A stretch of DNA of 64,000 nt. Origin: Aestuariivita sp. (GTDB lineage: Bacteria > Pseudomonadota > Alphaproteobacteria > Rhodobacterales > Rhodobacteraceae). The stretch spans positions 49,390 to 113,389 of the forward strand of contig NZ_JAAWWD010000037.1 in assembly GCF_021404545.1 (NCBI RefSeq), written 5' to 3'. Below the pieces are notes generated by a model. That model was not told the DNA's origin, did no database searches, and saw nothing but the letters and a program-made list of their open reading frames with translations. Shown in pieces: positions 56,383 through 64,000 of this stretch. Each line of letters opens with the position of its first letter. The first letter of the stretch is position 1. A program made the translations under genes and the position numbers.

Positions 56383-57858
56383 ATGAGCCAGCCGATCGAG
56401 ATCACATTTGCACCGCTTGATATCATGGAGATGGACAAGGCCGAGGGTCGTGTCGCGGTCTGTGTCACCCCCGATGGCAAGCTCGATCAGGCAGCGCGGA
56501 GGGCCAATCGGCTGACCCGGGGCGCAGTCGCGCGGCTGATCGAGAGCAAGAGCTTTGAAAAGGCGAAATCCGGCCAGATCAAGACATTGGCCTGGCCAGC
56601 CGGGCTGGCGGCCGAGGCGCTGGACATCGTGGTGCTGCCCAATCGGCCGACCGCAATCGAAGCGCGCAAGGCAGGGGCCGCGCTGGGCAAGCTCAAAGAC
56701 CGCGCGGCGCTGACGCTGTATGCCGGCAGCCGCCCGCGCGCCGAAGAGCTGGCGATGGGTCTGGCGCTGCGCTGTTACAGCTTTGACGCGCATAAGACCG
56801 ACGCCGAGGCGGACGCCCCCGGAGCCGTCACCCTGCGCGCCAGCCGCCCCGATGACGTGGCCGCGGCCGCAGCCCCGCTGTTGTCGGTGGCCGAGGGCGT
56901 GGCGATGACCCGCGATCTGGTCAGCGAGCCCGCCAATGTGCTCACCACCACAGAATTCGCCGACCGGCTGGCCGCCATGCGCGATCTGGGTCTGGAGGTC
57001 GAGGTGCTGGAGGAGACCGAACTTGAAAAGCTGGGCATGGGTATGCTGCTCAGTGTCGGTCATGGCTCCGACAGCCCCTCCAAGGTGGTGGTGATGCAGT
57101 GGAAGGGCGGGGCCAAGGATGCCGCCCCGTTGGCGCTGGTGGGCAAAGGCGTTGTCTTTGACACCGGTGGGATCTCGCTCAAACCCGCCGGCGGCATGGA
57201 GGATATGACCATGGATATGGGCGGGGCCGGGGTTGTGGCGGGCGTGATGCGCGCGCTGGCACTGCGCAAGGCGCCTGCCAATGTCGTGGGCCTGGTGGGG
57301 CTGGTGGAGAACATGCCCTCGGGCCGGGCCACGCGCCCCGGCGACGTGGTGACCTCGATGAAGGGCGACACGGTCGAGATCATCAATACCGATGCCGAAG
57401 GTCGTCTCGTTCTGGGCGATGTGATGTGGTACGCGCAGGAGCGGTTCGCACCGGCCGGCATGATCGATCTGGCAACACTGACGGGCGCCATCATCATCGG
57501 TCTGGGCCACGAGAACGCGGGCGTCTTTTCCAATGACGACACGCTCTGCAACGGGTTTCTGAAATCCGCGGCCGCAGAAAGCGAGGGCGCCTGGCGGATG
57601 CCTCTGGGCGAAGCCTATGACAAGATGCTGAAATCGGCGATTGCCGATATGAAGAACGTGGGCGGGCGGCCCGCGGGCTCCATCACCGCCGCGCAGTTCC
57701 TCCAGCGCTTCGTCAAGGAGGGCTGCCCGTGGATCCATCTCGACATCGCAGGCGTCGCCTCGGTCAAATCCGAGACCGATTTCGCACCCAAAGGGGCCAC
57801 GGGCTGGGGCGTGATGGCGCTCAATCGTCTGGTCCAGGATCACTTCGAGGACGGCTGA
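56383..57858 (+). CDS. pepA: leucyl aminopeptidase (M17)
   Basis: 491 residues. The M17 catalytic domain has metal-binding GKGVVFDTGGISLKP and the signature NTDAEGRLVLGD near residue 335. Cleaves N-terminal residues from peptides in the cytosol; PepA can also bind DNA. An AGGGAGCG-like site precedes the ATG. holC follows 5 bases after the stop, as in many proteobacteria. Confidence 0.95.
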   Translation: MSQPIEITFAPLDIMEMDKAEGRVAVCVTPDGKLDQAARRANRLTRGAVARLIESKSFEKAKSGQIKTLAWPAGLAAEALDIVVLPNRPTAIEARKAGAALGKLKDRAALTLYAGSRPRAEELAMGLALRCYSFDAHKTDAEADAPGAVTLRASRPDDVAAAAAPLLSVAEGVAMTRDLVSEPANVLTTTEFADRLAAMRDLGLEVEVLEETELEKLGMGMLLSVGHGSDSPSKVVVMQWKGGAKDAAPLALVGKGVVFDTGGISLKPAGGMEDMTMDMGGAGVVAGVMRALALRKAPANVVGLVGLVENMPSGRATRPGDVVTSMKGDTVEIINTDAEGRLVLGDVMWYAQERFAPAGMIDLATLTGAIIIGLGHENAGVFSNDDTLCNGFLKSAAAESEGAWRMPLGEAYDKMLKSAIADMKNVGGRPAGSITAAQFLQRFVKEGCPWIHLDIAGVASVKSETDFAPKGATGWGVMALNRLVQDHFEDG

Positions 57859-57863
57859 GGGAT

Positions 57864-58322
57864 ATGGGGGCTGCCTATTTCTATCACCTGACCCGCAAGC
57901 CGCTGGAGGCCACCCTGCCGACGCTGCTGGAAAAAGCACGTGATGCGGGATGGTCGGTTGCGGTGCGCGGGCGCGATCGGGACAGGATGGCGTGGCTGGA
58001 CGAGCGGCTCTGGCTGGGTCCGGAGGACGGGTTTCTGCCCCACGGGCTGGCCGGAGGCAGCCATGACGCGCTGCAACCGGTCTTGCTGACGACGCAGACC
58101 GAGGCCGCCAATTCCCCGACCTGCGTGATGTGCATCGATGGTGCGGACGTCACCGCCGAGGACGTCCAGAAGTGCAAGCGGGTCTGCATCCTGTTTGACG
58201 GCAATGACGAGCGCGCGGTGCGCACGGCACGTGGCCAGTGGAAGGCGCTCACCGGCGCGGGCTGTTCTGCACAATACTGGTCCGAGGAATCGGGCCGATG
58301 GGAGAAAAAGGCCGAAGCCTGA
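57864..58322 (+). CDS. holC: DNA polymerase III chi subunit
   Basis: 152 residues. Chi links the clamp-loader to single-strand binding protein. Family features: YFYHLTRKPLEATLPTLLEK at the start, WLDERLWLGPEDGFLPHGL, and VCILFDGNDERAVRTAR. It is translationally close to pepA. Identification is supported by the conserved pepA-holC order. Confidence 0.9.
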   Translation: MGAAYFYHLTRKPLEATLPTLLEKARDAGWSVAVRGRDRDRMAWLDERLWLGPEDGFLPHGLAGGSHDALQPVLLTTQTEAANSPTCVMCIDGADVTAEDVQKCKRVCILFDGNDERAVRTARGQWKALTGAGCSAQYWSEESGRWEKKAEA

Positions 58323-58466
58323 TCCGGCGGAGCGGCTGCGCCGCACATCTCCAGCAGCCCTTCGGGCCCTGGCACCCGGCCCGCCTCTCGGCCCCCCAAA
58401 GCCGCATGCCGCATCTGGACCAAGGACGGCATCAGCCGACCCCCAACCGGTCGCTCAACAGCTCCT

Positions 58467-58502
58467 GTCTTCTTCTTGCAGACAAATACGACCGCCGGAG
58501 GC
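58467..58502 (+). repeat. dispersed terminator-like repeat, copy F
   Basis: GTCTTCTTCTTGCAGACAAA, then a CCGCCGGAGGC end. It lies in the 219-base gap between the convergent holC and protease genes and is followed by an A-run and a GC-rich palindrome (TGCGCCGCAGGCGCG), so it probably helps terminate both. Confidence 0.6.
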
Positions 58503-58541
58503 AACACAAAAAAAACTGTGCGCCGCAGGCGCGCCTTTGGA

Positions 58542-59123
58542 TCAGCGGGTCAGGATCAGCTCTCCGCGGGTGATCTCGATCCTGTCCCAGCGCTGCAGAT
58601 AAGCCATACCCAACAGGGATCGGTCCAGATCGCCCTCATTCACCCAAGCCGGGACATTGCGATCCACGATTGGGCCCAGCGCCATCGTGTCGAGGCGCAC
58701 GGGCGCGGTGCGCACCTCGCCATTGGCCGTCATCGCCCGGCCAAGATAGACCAGCTCGTTCATCGGCAGGCCGCTCGCCTCGGCATCCTTTTGGCTCAGC
58801 ACGACGCCGGTCGCCCCGGTGTCGACCACGAAATCGATCGGTGCGCCATTCACGTCCAGCGTCACATAGTAATGCCCATCCGGTGAGCGGGGCACTTCGA
58901 CACGTCCTTGATCCGCAAACACCGCCTGTCGCGGCAGCACCTGATCGCGCACATCTTCCCAAAGCCCGATACCCGCGATCACCGCAAGAAAGATCAGTGC
59001 CCAGACGACCGCGTGCTGCAAACTGCGGTTCAGGCTCTGACGATGGTTGATCGCGAACGCCACAACCAGGGCGGTGCCCAGCATCACCAGAAAGATCAAC
59101 CGCCCAATCTCGTATTCGCTCAT
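58542..59123 (-). CDS. membrane-anchored retropepsin-like aspartic protease
   Basis: 193 residues, two N-terminal membrane segments (LIFLVMLGTALVVAFAI, ALIFLAVIAGIGLW), then a single retropepsin domain with the active site VVDTGATGVVLS near residue 98 and YLQRWDRIEI near the end. It fits the bacterial clan AA protease family of about this length, acting in the periplasm as a dimer. Substrates are unknown. Confidence 0.85.
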   Translation of the reverse strand: MSEYEIGRLIFLVMLGTALVVAFAINHRQSLNRSLQHAVVWALIFLAVIAGIGLWEDVRDQVLPRQAVFADQGRVEVPRSPDGHYYVTLDVNGAPIDFVVDTGATGVVLSQKDAEASGLPMNELVYLGRAMTANGEVRTAPVRLDTMALGPIVDRNVPAWVNEGDLDRSLLGMAYLQRWDRIEITRGELILTR

Positions 59124-59175
59124 CCGCGCACCCCGTCGCTGCGTCAGTCAGATATAGGGCAGCGGGGGCGATTGC

Positions 59176-61020
59176 CTAGCGGCTTTCGGCGTCTTCCAGC
59201 TTTTCCAGCGCCTTCATCCAGATGGTCTCGGCACGGTCCAGCCCCTCCATCACCTCGGCATATTTGCGCTGCCAGGTGGCGATCACGCCGGGGTCCGCCT
59301 CTTCATAGAGCGCGGGGTCCGCGAGTTTCACAGCGAGTTTATCGCGCATCTCGTTCAGCTTTTCGATCCGCGCCTCGCCTTTGCGCACCTCGGATTTCAG
59401 CGCCAGCATCGCATCGCGATCCGGGCGCTTGTTCTTGGCGGGCGCTGCTTTGGGTGTCGCAGGCCCGTCGCGCGACAACAACAGCTGGCGATAGCTTTGC
59501 AGATCGCCCTCGTAGGGGCGCGCCGTGCCATCCTTGACCAGCCACAGCCGGTCGGCGACCAGCTCCAGCAGATGCATGTCGTGGCTGACCAGGATCACCG
59601 CCCCGGAATAGGCGGTGAGCGCTTCGACTAGCGCCTCGCGGGACTCGATGTCCAGGTGGTTGGTCGGCTCGTCGAGGATCAGAAGATGCGGTGCGTCAAT
59701 CGTGGCCAGCAAGAGCGACAGCCGCGCTTTCTGCCCGCCAGAAAGCTGCCCGACAACCGTGTCGGCCTGATCGGCGGTCAGGCCGAACCCCGCCAGCCGC
59801 GCGCGCAGCTTCGCGGGTGTCTCGCCGGGGCGCAGGCGCCGCAGATGTTCCAACGGAGTTTCATCCACATAAAGCTCATCGACCTGATGCTGCGCGAAAT
59901 ACCCCACGCGCAGCTTGGATGCTGTAATCATCCGACCCATATCCTTGTCCAGCCGACCCGAGAGCAGCTTTGACAGGGTCGATTTGCCTTCGCCGTTCTT
60001 GCCCAACAGGGCAATGCGGTCATCCTGATCGATCCGCAGGCTCAGCCGTTGCAGAACCGGATCGCCGCCATAGCCTACGGCGGCGCCTTCCATGGTAATG
60101 ATCGGCGGGCTCAACTCTTCGGGATCGGGAAACGAGAATGCCCGCAGGGCGGCTTCCTGCGGAGAGGTGATCGGCTGCATTCGCGCCAGCGCCTTGATCC
60201 GCGATTGCGCCTGTTTGGCCTTGTCTGCCTTGTAGCGGAACCGGTCCACATAGGATTGCAGATGCGCACGGCGCGCGTCCTGCTTTTTCGCCATCGCCTC
60301 GGCCAGGGCCAGCTTTTCTGCGCGCGCGCGGGCGAACTGATCATAGGTGCCCTGATAAAAGGTCAGCTTCCGGTCCTCAAGATGCAGGATCGCGCCCACC
60401 GCGCGGTTCAGCAACCCCCGGTCATGGCTGATCACGATCACGGTATGGGGATAGCGGGCGAGGTAATTCTCCAGCCAGAGCGCGCCTTCGAGATCGAGAT
60501 AGTTGGTCGGTTCATCCAGCAGCAGCAGGTCGGGCTGCGCAAACAGCACCGCCGCCAGAGCGACCCGCATCCGCCATCCGCCCGAAAAGTCCGAACAGGG
60601 CCGCGCCTGATCGGGATCGTCAAAACCCAGCCCCTTGAGGATCGAGGCCGCGCGCGCCTCTGCCGACCAGGCGTCAATGTCGCTCAGCCGGGTCTGGATC
60701 TCGGCAATGCGGGTGGGATCGTCGGTCTCTTCCGCCATCAGCGCGGCGCGTTCGGTATCGGCGGCCAGCACGGTGTCCAGAAGGGACACGTCATTCGAGG
60801 GCACCTCTTGGGCCACACCGCCAATCCGTGCGCCCTTGGGCAGGTGGATCTGGCCGGCTTCCAAAGCCAGCTCTCCCCGGATCAGACGAAAGAGCGTTGT
60901 CTTGCCGGTTCCGTTGCGCCCGACCAGACCAACCTTGTGGCCCCCCGGGATGACGGCGCTGGCACCGTCGAACAGACGGCGTCCCGCCACCGCATAGATG
61001 ATATCGTCGATCCTGAGCAT
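59176..61020 (-). CDS. ABC-F family ATPase (ribosome-associated)
   Basis: 614 residues from the ATG at 61020. Two ABC domains without membrane segments: Walker A GRNGTGKTTLFRLI and signature FSGGWRMRVALA; then Walker A GKNGEGKSTLSKLL and signature LSGGQKARLSLL. A C-terminal coiled coil (EVRKGEARIEKLNEMRDKL) is present. ABC-F proteins act on the ribosome E site or in DNA-related processes (YheS/Uup types). No Shine-Dalgarno is obvious. The exact subgroup is uncertain. Confidence 0.9.
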   Translation of the reverse strand: MLRIDDIIYAVAGRRLFDGASAVIPGGHKVGLVGRNGTGKTTLFRLIRGELALEAGQIHLPKGARIGGVAQEVPSNDVSLLDTVLAADTERAALMAEETDDPTRIAEIQTRLSDIDAWSAEARAASILKGLGFDDPDQARPCSDFSGGWRMRVALAAVLFAQPDLLLLDEPTNYLDLEGALWLENYLARYPHTVIVISHDRGLLNRAVGAILHLEDRKLTFYQGTYDQFARARAEKLALAEAMAKKQDARRAHLQSYVDRFRYKADKAKQAQSRIKALARMQPITSPQEAALRAFSFPDPEELSPPIITMEGAAVGYGGDPVLQRLSLRIDQDDRIALLGKNGEGKSTLSKLLSGRLDKDMGRMITASKLRVGYFAQHQVDELYVDETPLEHLRRLRPGETPAKLRARLAGFGLTADQADTVVGQLSGGQKARLSLLLATIDAPHLLILDEPTNHLDIESREALVEALTAYSGAVILVSHDMHLLELVADRLWLVKDGTARPYEGDLQSYRQLLLSRDGPATPKAAPAKNKRPDRDAMLALKSEVRKGEARIEKLNEMRDKLAVKLADPALYEEADPGVIATWQRKYAEVMEGLDRAETIWMKALEKLEDAESR

Positions 61021-61331
61021 GGGCGGGGTTTGGCCCGCGCGGGCGCGGGTGTCAATGCGCGGACGCAGACGCCAGGCCGGGCGGCGCCGGGCCCCGGCAT
61101 GGCGATCAGGCCCGCTCACCCGCAACGCCGCAGGAGAGGCCCGAGATCTTGGTGCCGCAGGGCGCGGTTGACCGGGGCCTGCCGATCCAGTCTTTGGTTG
61201 TCCAGAGGTCGACAACCGCGATCCCGGTCGCGACGGCCTATCCAAACCCCCTTTCCATGCAGCTCAACCCATGTTAGCGGGGCGCCAGCATCATCCGGGC
61301 CTTTTTAGGCCCTCATTCAAGGAGCTTTCAC

Positions 61332-61754
61332 ATGGCGCTGGAACGCACGTTTTCCATTATCAAACCCGACGCAACCCGCCGCAATCTGACCGGCGCGATC
61401 AACGCCAAATTCGAGGAAGCTGGCCTGCGCATCGTCGCGCAAAAGCGCATTCACATGACCAAGGCGCAAGCGGGCAAATTCTATGAGGTGCATGCCGAAC
61501 GCCCGTTCTATGACGAGCTGTGTACCTTCATGTCATCCGAGCCGGTCGTGGTACAGGTTCTGGAAGGCGAGAACGCCATCTCGAAGAACCGCGAGATCAT
61601 GGGCGCGACCAACCCCGCCGACGCAGCCCCCGGCACCATCCGCGCGGAATTTGCCGAAAGCGTGGGCGAAAACTCGGTCCATGGCTCGGACGCGCCAGAG
61701 ACAGCGGCACAGGAAATCGCCTATTTCTTTGCCGGGATCGAACTGGTCGGCTAA
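61332..61754 (+). CDS. ndk: nucleoside diphosphate kinase
   Basis: 140 residues. Phosphate exchange between nucleotides through a phospho-histidine: [12 protein letters not shown] near residue 117. Starts with [16 protein letters not shown]. An AAGGAG site is 7 bases before the ATG, with a small GGGCCT/AGGCCC hairpin (61297-61312) just upstream. Convergent with the TfoX-like gene by 4 bases. Confidence 0.96.
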   Translation: MALERTFSIIKPDATRRNLTGAINAKFEEAGLRIVAQKRIHMTKAQAGKFYEVHAERPFYDELCTFMSSEPVVVQVLEGENAISKNREIMGATNPADAAPGTIRAEFAESVGENSVHGSDAPETAAQEIAYFFAGIELVG

Positions 61755-62083
61755 GGCCGCTTTTCGATCACCCCAATCGTGTCGAGGGCCGCTTCGAGAT
61801 CGGAGCGGCCCTTGTCATGCGCGCGGGCCTTGATCGCGTCGAACCGTTTGCGTAGCTCGGCCTTTTCGCGGCCCTTGCAGTCGTTCCAGGGGCGGCCCTG
61901 AAGGCCCATCACCAAAACGTAATACCCGATGAAATGAGGCTTGCTCCCGGATCTGAGCAGCCGCGCATAGGCCTCATCAGCCCCCAGCGCACGCAGTGCC
62001 TCCGCCGAGCCGATGCCAGCTCGCGTACAGGCGCCTTCAAAGGCGGGTCCGAGATTTCGAATGGACGAGACAGGGGTCGTCAT
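61751..62083 (-). CDS. TfoX/Sxy C-terminal-domain protein
   Basis: 110 residues from the ATG at 62083; upstream in-frame starts add no domain. It starts with a TfoX C-terminal helix-hairpin-like domain: [36 protein letters not shown], and [20 protein letters not shown]. In Haemophilus and Vibrio full-length TfoX activates competence genes; the stand-alone domain has no established role here. Confidence 0.82.
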   Translation of the reverse strand: MTTPVSSIRNLGPAFEGACTRAGIGSAEALRALGADEAYARLLRSGSKPHFIGYYVLVMGLQGRPWNDCKGREKAELRKRFDAIKARAHDKGRSDLEAALDTIGVIEKRP

Positions 62084-62435
62084 ACCGCTTAATCTAGCGG
62101 TCCAATGAACCCCTGTCATGTGAGTCGGCGGCCCAAAGCTCAAGGCACAGCTGCGGCGCCGCAGAGCCAGAACATCTGACACCTTGGCCGAGGCCCTGGG
62201 CGATATCTGCGATCCATTCCAGCCCGATCAGTGCAGGAACGTCCTCAACGTATCTGGACATGCCTTAGATTGAATGCAAAGCGCTCTGGTTCTGGGAAAG
62301 ACAGGCAAAGAATGCCGCCCGGCTATCAGTTCATCCGGGGCAATGTCGTGGACCTCGCCGAACGCGTTGCGCGAAAGGTGGATCGCGGGGTGCGTTGCGT
62401 GAAGCGCAGCAGAAAATGGCATAAAATGACGTGAC
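62084..62435. other. intergenic segment before the IS remnants, about 350 bp
   Basis: Short open frames on both strands, none recognisable. It probably contains the left boundary of the IS110 element, which I cannot place exactly. Confidence 0.4.
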
Positions 62436-63456
62436 TTAAGGGGATGAACTGCCTTCCCACCACCCGGCTGCTACCGTTGCCGGGATAGGTGGAGAGAGGA
62501 GCATCTGATGGACATTAAGGTTCTGGGCCTTGATCTGGGTAAAACAGTTTGCAGTCTTGCTGGGCTGGCCGAAGCAGGAGCGGTGGTGTTTGGCAAAGGT
62601 CTCCAGCGGCATCGGCTGTTGGACGTTCTTGATAGGCTTGCCGCCTGTCGTGATCTGCCGAGGCATCAGGCCGAGCCATGCGGCAAGATCAAGACCTTTG
62701 CCAAAGGAACTGCCGGTGCCGACAGCTGCTACGAGCGCTGTCGCGAGTGTTGGACCGACACCCGGGATCTCCATCAGCCTCTGCATATGCCTCCGTCTTG
62801 GCCAGTGCCTTGATCTGGGCATCGATGGCCGCGATGCGATCATTCATCACGGGCAGCTCGGACGCCATGTCAGACAGAAGCAAGGGCATTCGGCGTGAAA
62901 GATCTTCGACGCCCTCCACGGTCAATCTGGTCAGTTCCTTTTGGAATACATGGCGCCCTGACCCTACTCGGATGCCACGTTCCATCAGGAAACCGCGGCC
63001 CTGGTCGATCAGGCGCGTCCTGTCTGACACCAGGCGCGCCCGCGCTCGGTACCGAGCCTGAAGATCAAGCTGCTCTTCCGATTTGAGTACGACAAATGAC
63101 ATCGTCGGACGCGTCGCGGCTTCCGCAATGGCCTGCGCATCACAGTCATCATTCTTGTGAACCTTAACATAGGAGCGGATATGGAGCGGTGACATCAGTC
63201 GAGGCTCAGGTCCGTTCTGAAGACAAAACCGCGCGATGTGATGCGCTCCGCCACACGCTTGCCACGGCAACGACGCAGGGCGGCAGGCTAAGCTGATCGG
63301 CATCTCGAAACACGGCAATCGACATTTGCGCAAGCTCTTGCTCCACGGCGCCCGAACGGTACTGCATCTCGTGCGTGACAGGACATTGCCAATAACGGTT
63401 TGGGCAGACGGCCTGAGGGAGCAAGCGCACGTGAACGTGGCGGCGGTCGCCTTTCA
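62436..63456 (+). mobile_element. IS110-family insertion sequence remnant, rearranged
   Basis: The N-terminal transposase part is on the plus strand from the ATG at 62508 (LGLDLGKTVCSLAGL, RHRLLDVLDRLAAC). The central part (YVKVHKNDDCDAQAIAEAAT, RGFLMERGIRVGSGRHVFQK, IPGVGPTLATALVAAVG, DLAAWLGLMPRQITTGGK) lies on the minus strand between about 62646 and 63278. The C-terminal part (KLIGISKHGNRHLRKLLLHG) resumes on the plus strand. Frameshifts interrupt the central part. The left boundary is approximate; the right end is cut by the next element. Confidence 0.85.
62508..63456 (+). pseudogene. IS110 transposase gene with inverted middle
   Basis: An IS110 transposase (RuvC-like DEDD domain plus Transposase_20 domain) that can no longer be made. 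The segment between 62646 and 63278 is reversed, with short inverted repeats at its ends (62636-62645 and 63279-63288, nine of ten bases matching). Within the reversed part there are one-base shifts near 62770 and near 63255. The last ~30 residues are replaced by the IS5 end after VNVAAVA. Confidence 0.85.
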
Positions 63457-64000
63457 GGGGCTTTGTTGCACAAATCCCGCTAGGGATTCATCCGGCGAAC
63501 CCAGCATGATAGCTGAAGGGCATGAGCAGTTGGGCCCCTACAAAGCATAAGACCACGAACTGGTCGGCTTACAATAACAGCCTGAAGCGACGCGGATCGC
63601 TTGCGCTTTGGTTGGATCCGGAGATGGTTCGGGTGCCACCGCCGAGCGGCAAGCGCGGTCGGCAACAGAGTTTCAGTGATGCTGCGATCCAGGCGTGCCT
63701 CACGCTGAAGGTGCTGTTCGGGATGCCGCTTCGGCAGACAACCGGTTTTGTACAAAGCGTGTTGCGGCTCATCGGCTTGGACTGGTCGGTGCCGGACTTC
63801 AGCACCCTGTGCCGCCGCCAGAAAACACTGAACGTGAGCCTGCCCTATCGTGGCGGCACTGGCCCGCTGAAGCCGCAAAGGCTGGCCCATCTATTACCGG
63901 CAGTGCATTTTCGAAGAAAATGTCAGAGGAGGCATCCCCCCTTTAACCCACGGTGCATCAAAGCAATGGACACCGCCCCCGAGAAAAGGCTGTGCCCCCC
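63457..64000 (+). mobile_element. IS5-family insertion sequence, partial, runs to window edge
   Basis: The left terminal sequence GGGGCTTTGTTGCACAAATC begins at 63457, right where the IS110 coding homology stops, followed by an IS5-type transposase reading frame. It has inserted into the IS110 remnant. The right end is not in the window. Confidence 0.75.
63522..64000 (+). pseudogene. IS5-family transposase, N-terminal part
   Basis: ATG at 63522. The N-terminal domain is clear: KHKTTNWSAYNNSLKRRGSL, GRQQSFSDAAIQACLTLKVL, LPLRQTTG-like MPLRQTTGFVQSVL, and DWSVPDFSTLCRRQKTL. After GGTGPLK (about 63873) the expected catalytic start of the DDE domain (LLVDSTG-like) is missing and the sequence changes character, though the frame remains open to the window edge. 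It is probably truncated by a deletion or another insertion. Confidence 0.7.

Noticed and set aside
62228..62422. Small open frames before the IS110 remnant
   Set aside because: About 65 codons on each strand, no recognisable domain and unclear boundaries next to mobile DNA.
1..64000. CRISPR arrays, tRNA or rRNA genes, prophage
   Set aside because: No regularly spaced repeats, no cloverleaf-like intergenic segments and no phage structural genes were found on reading.

Overview
The window is GC-rich chromosomal DNA, and its gene content points to a marine alphaproteobacterium of the Rhodobacteraceae (Roseobacter group). The signs are an imuA-imuB-dnaE2 mutagenesis cassette and a second locus (mmcB) that both carry the alphaproteobacterial LexA box GTTC-N7-GTTC, an IalB-family protein, a fused RibB with a degenerate GTP-cyclohydrolase domain, a Cys-linked bacteriophytochrome with an HWE kinase, and a short dispersed terminator-like repeat near several gene ends. 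I found no rRNA, tRNA, CRISPR array or intact prophage.

Layout from left to right. 1-5400: the SOS mutagenesis cassette on the minus strand; dnaE2 runs off the left edge. 5600-12000: small housekeeping and accessory genes (CIA30-like, DOPA-dioxygenase-like, Rid-family), then the riboflavin operon ribB-ribH-nusB, a small membrane protein, a gene-poor kilobase, and SOS-linked mmcB. 12200-17600: a red-light sensing unit on the minus strand: heme oxygenase (bphO), bacteriophytochrome with HWE kinase and receiver (bphP), and a PAS hybrid histidine kinase. 17700-30740: one long minus-strand gene array running porin, YfcC-type carrier, arcA, arcB, arcC, then V-type ATPase subunits B, D, I, K, E, a DUF2764 subunit and A. 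The arc and ATPase genes are stitched together by short overlaps, so a fermentative ATP-making pathway and an ion-pumping ATPase probably form one transcription unit. This is the most notable feature of the window.

31380-33620: a decaying surface-glycosylation cassette (ArnT-like, GtrB-like, GtrA-like) with several frameshifts. 33760-39600: envelope genes (YcbK-like, L,D-transpeptidase, lpxD, a dedicated acyl carrier protein and ketoacyl synthase, ialB). 39700-40020: two candidate short minus-strand RNAs or leaders ending in strong terminators. 40075-47480: a HerA-like ATPase and a branched-chain amino-acid ABC transporter operon (livK, G, F, a small exported protein, H, M). 47650-58330: a PQQ-type sugar dehydrogenase homologue, the outer-membrane biogenesis chain lptF-lptG-lptD-surA-pdxA-ksgA, and divergent pepA-holC. 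58540-62080: a retropepsin-like protease, an ABC-F ATPase, ndk and a TfoX-like protein.

62430-64000: nested insertion-sequence wreckage. An IS110-type transposase gene has its central ~630 bp inverted between short inverted repeats, and its 3' end is cut by an IS5-family element that runs off the right edge.

Themes: SOS mutagenesis and repair, light sensing, anaerobic arginine energy metabolism coupled to ion pumping, envelope and lipid A assembly, and amino-acid uptake. All family assignments come from reading motifs by eye; no database search was possible.
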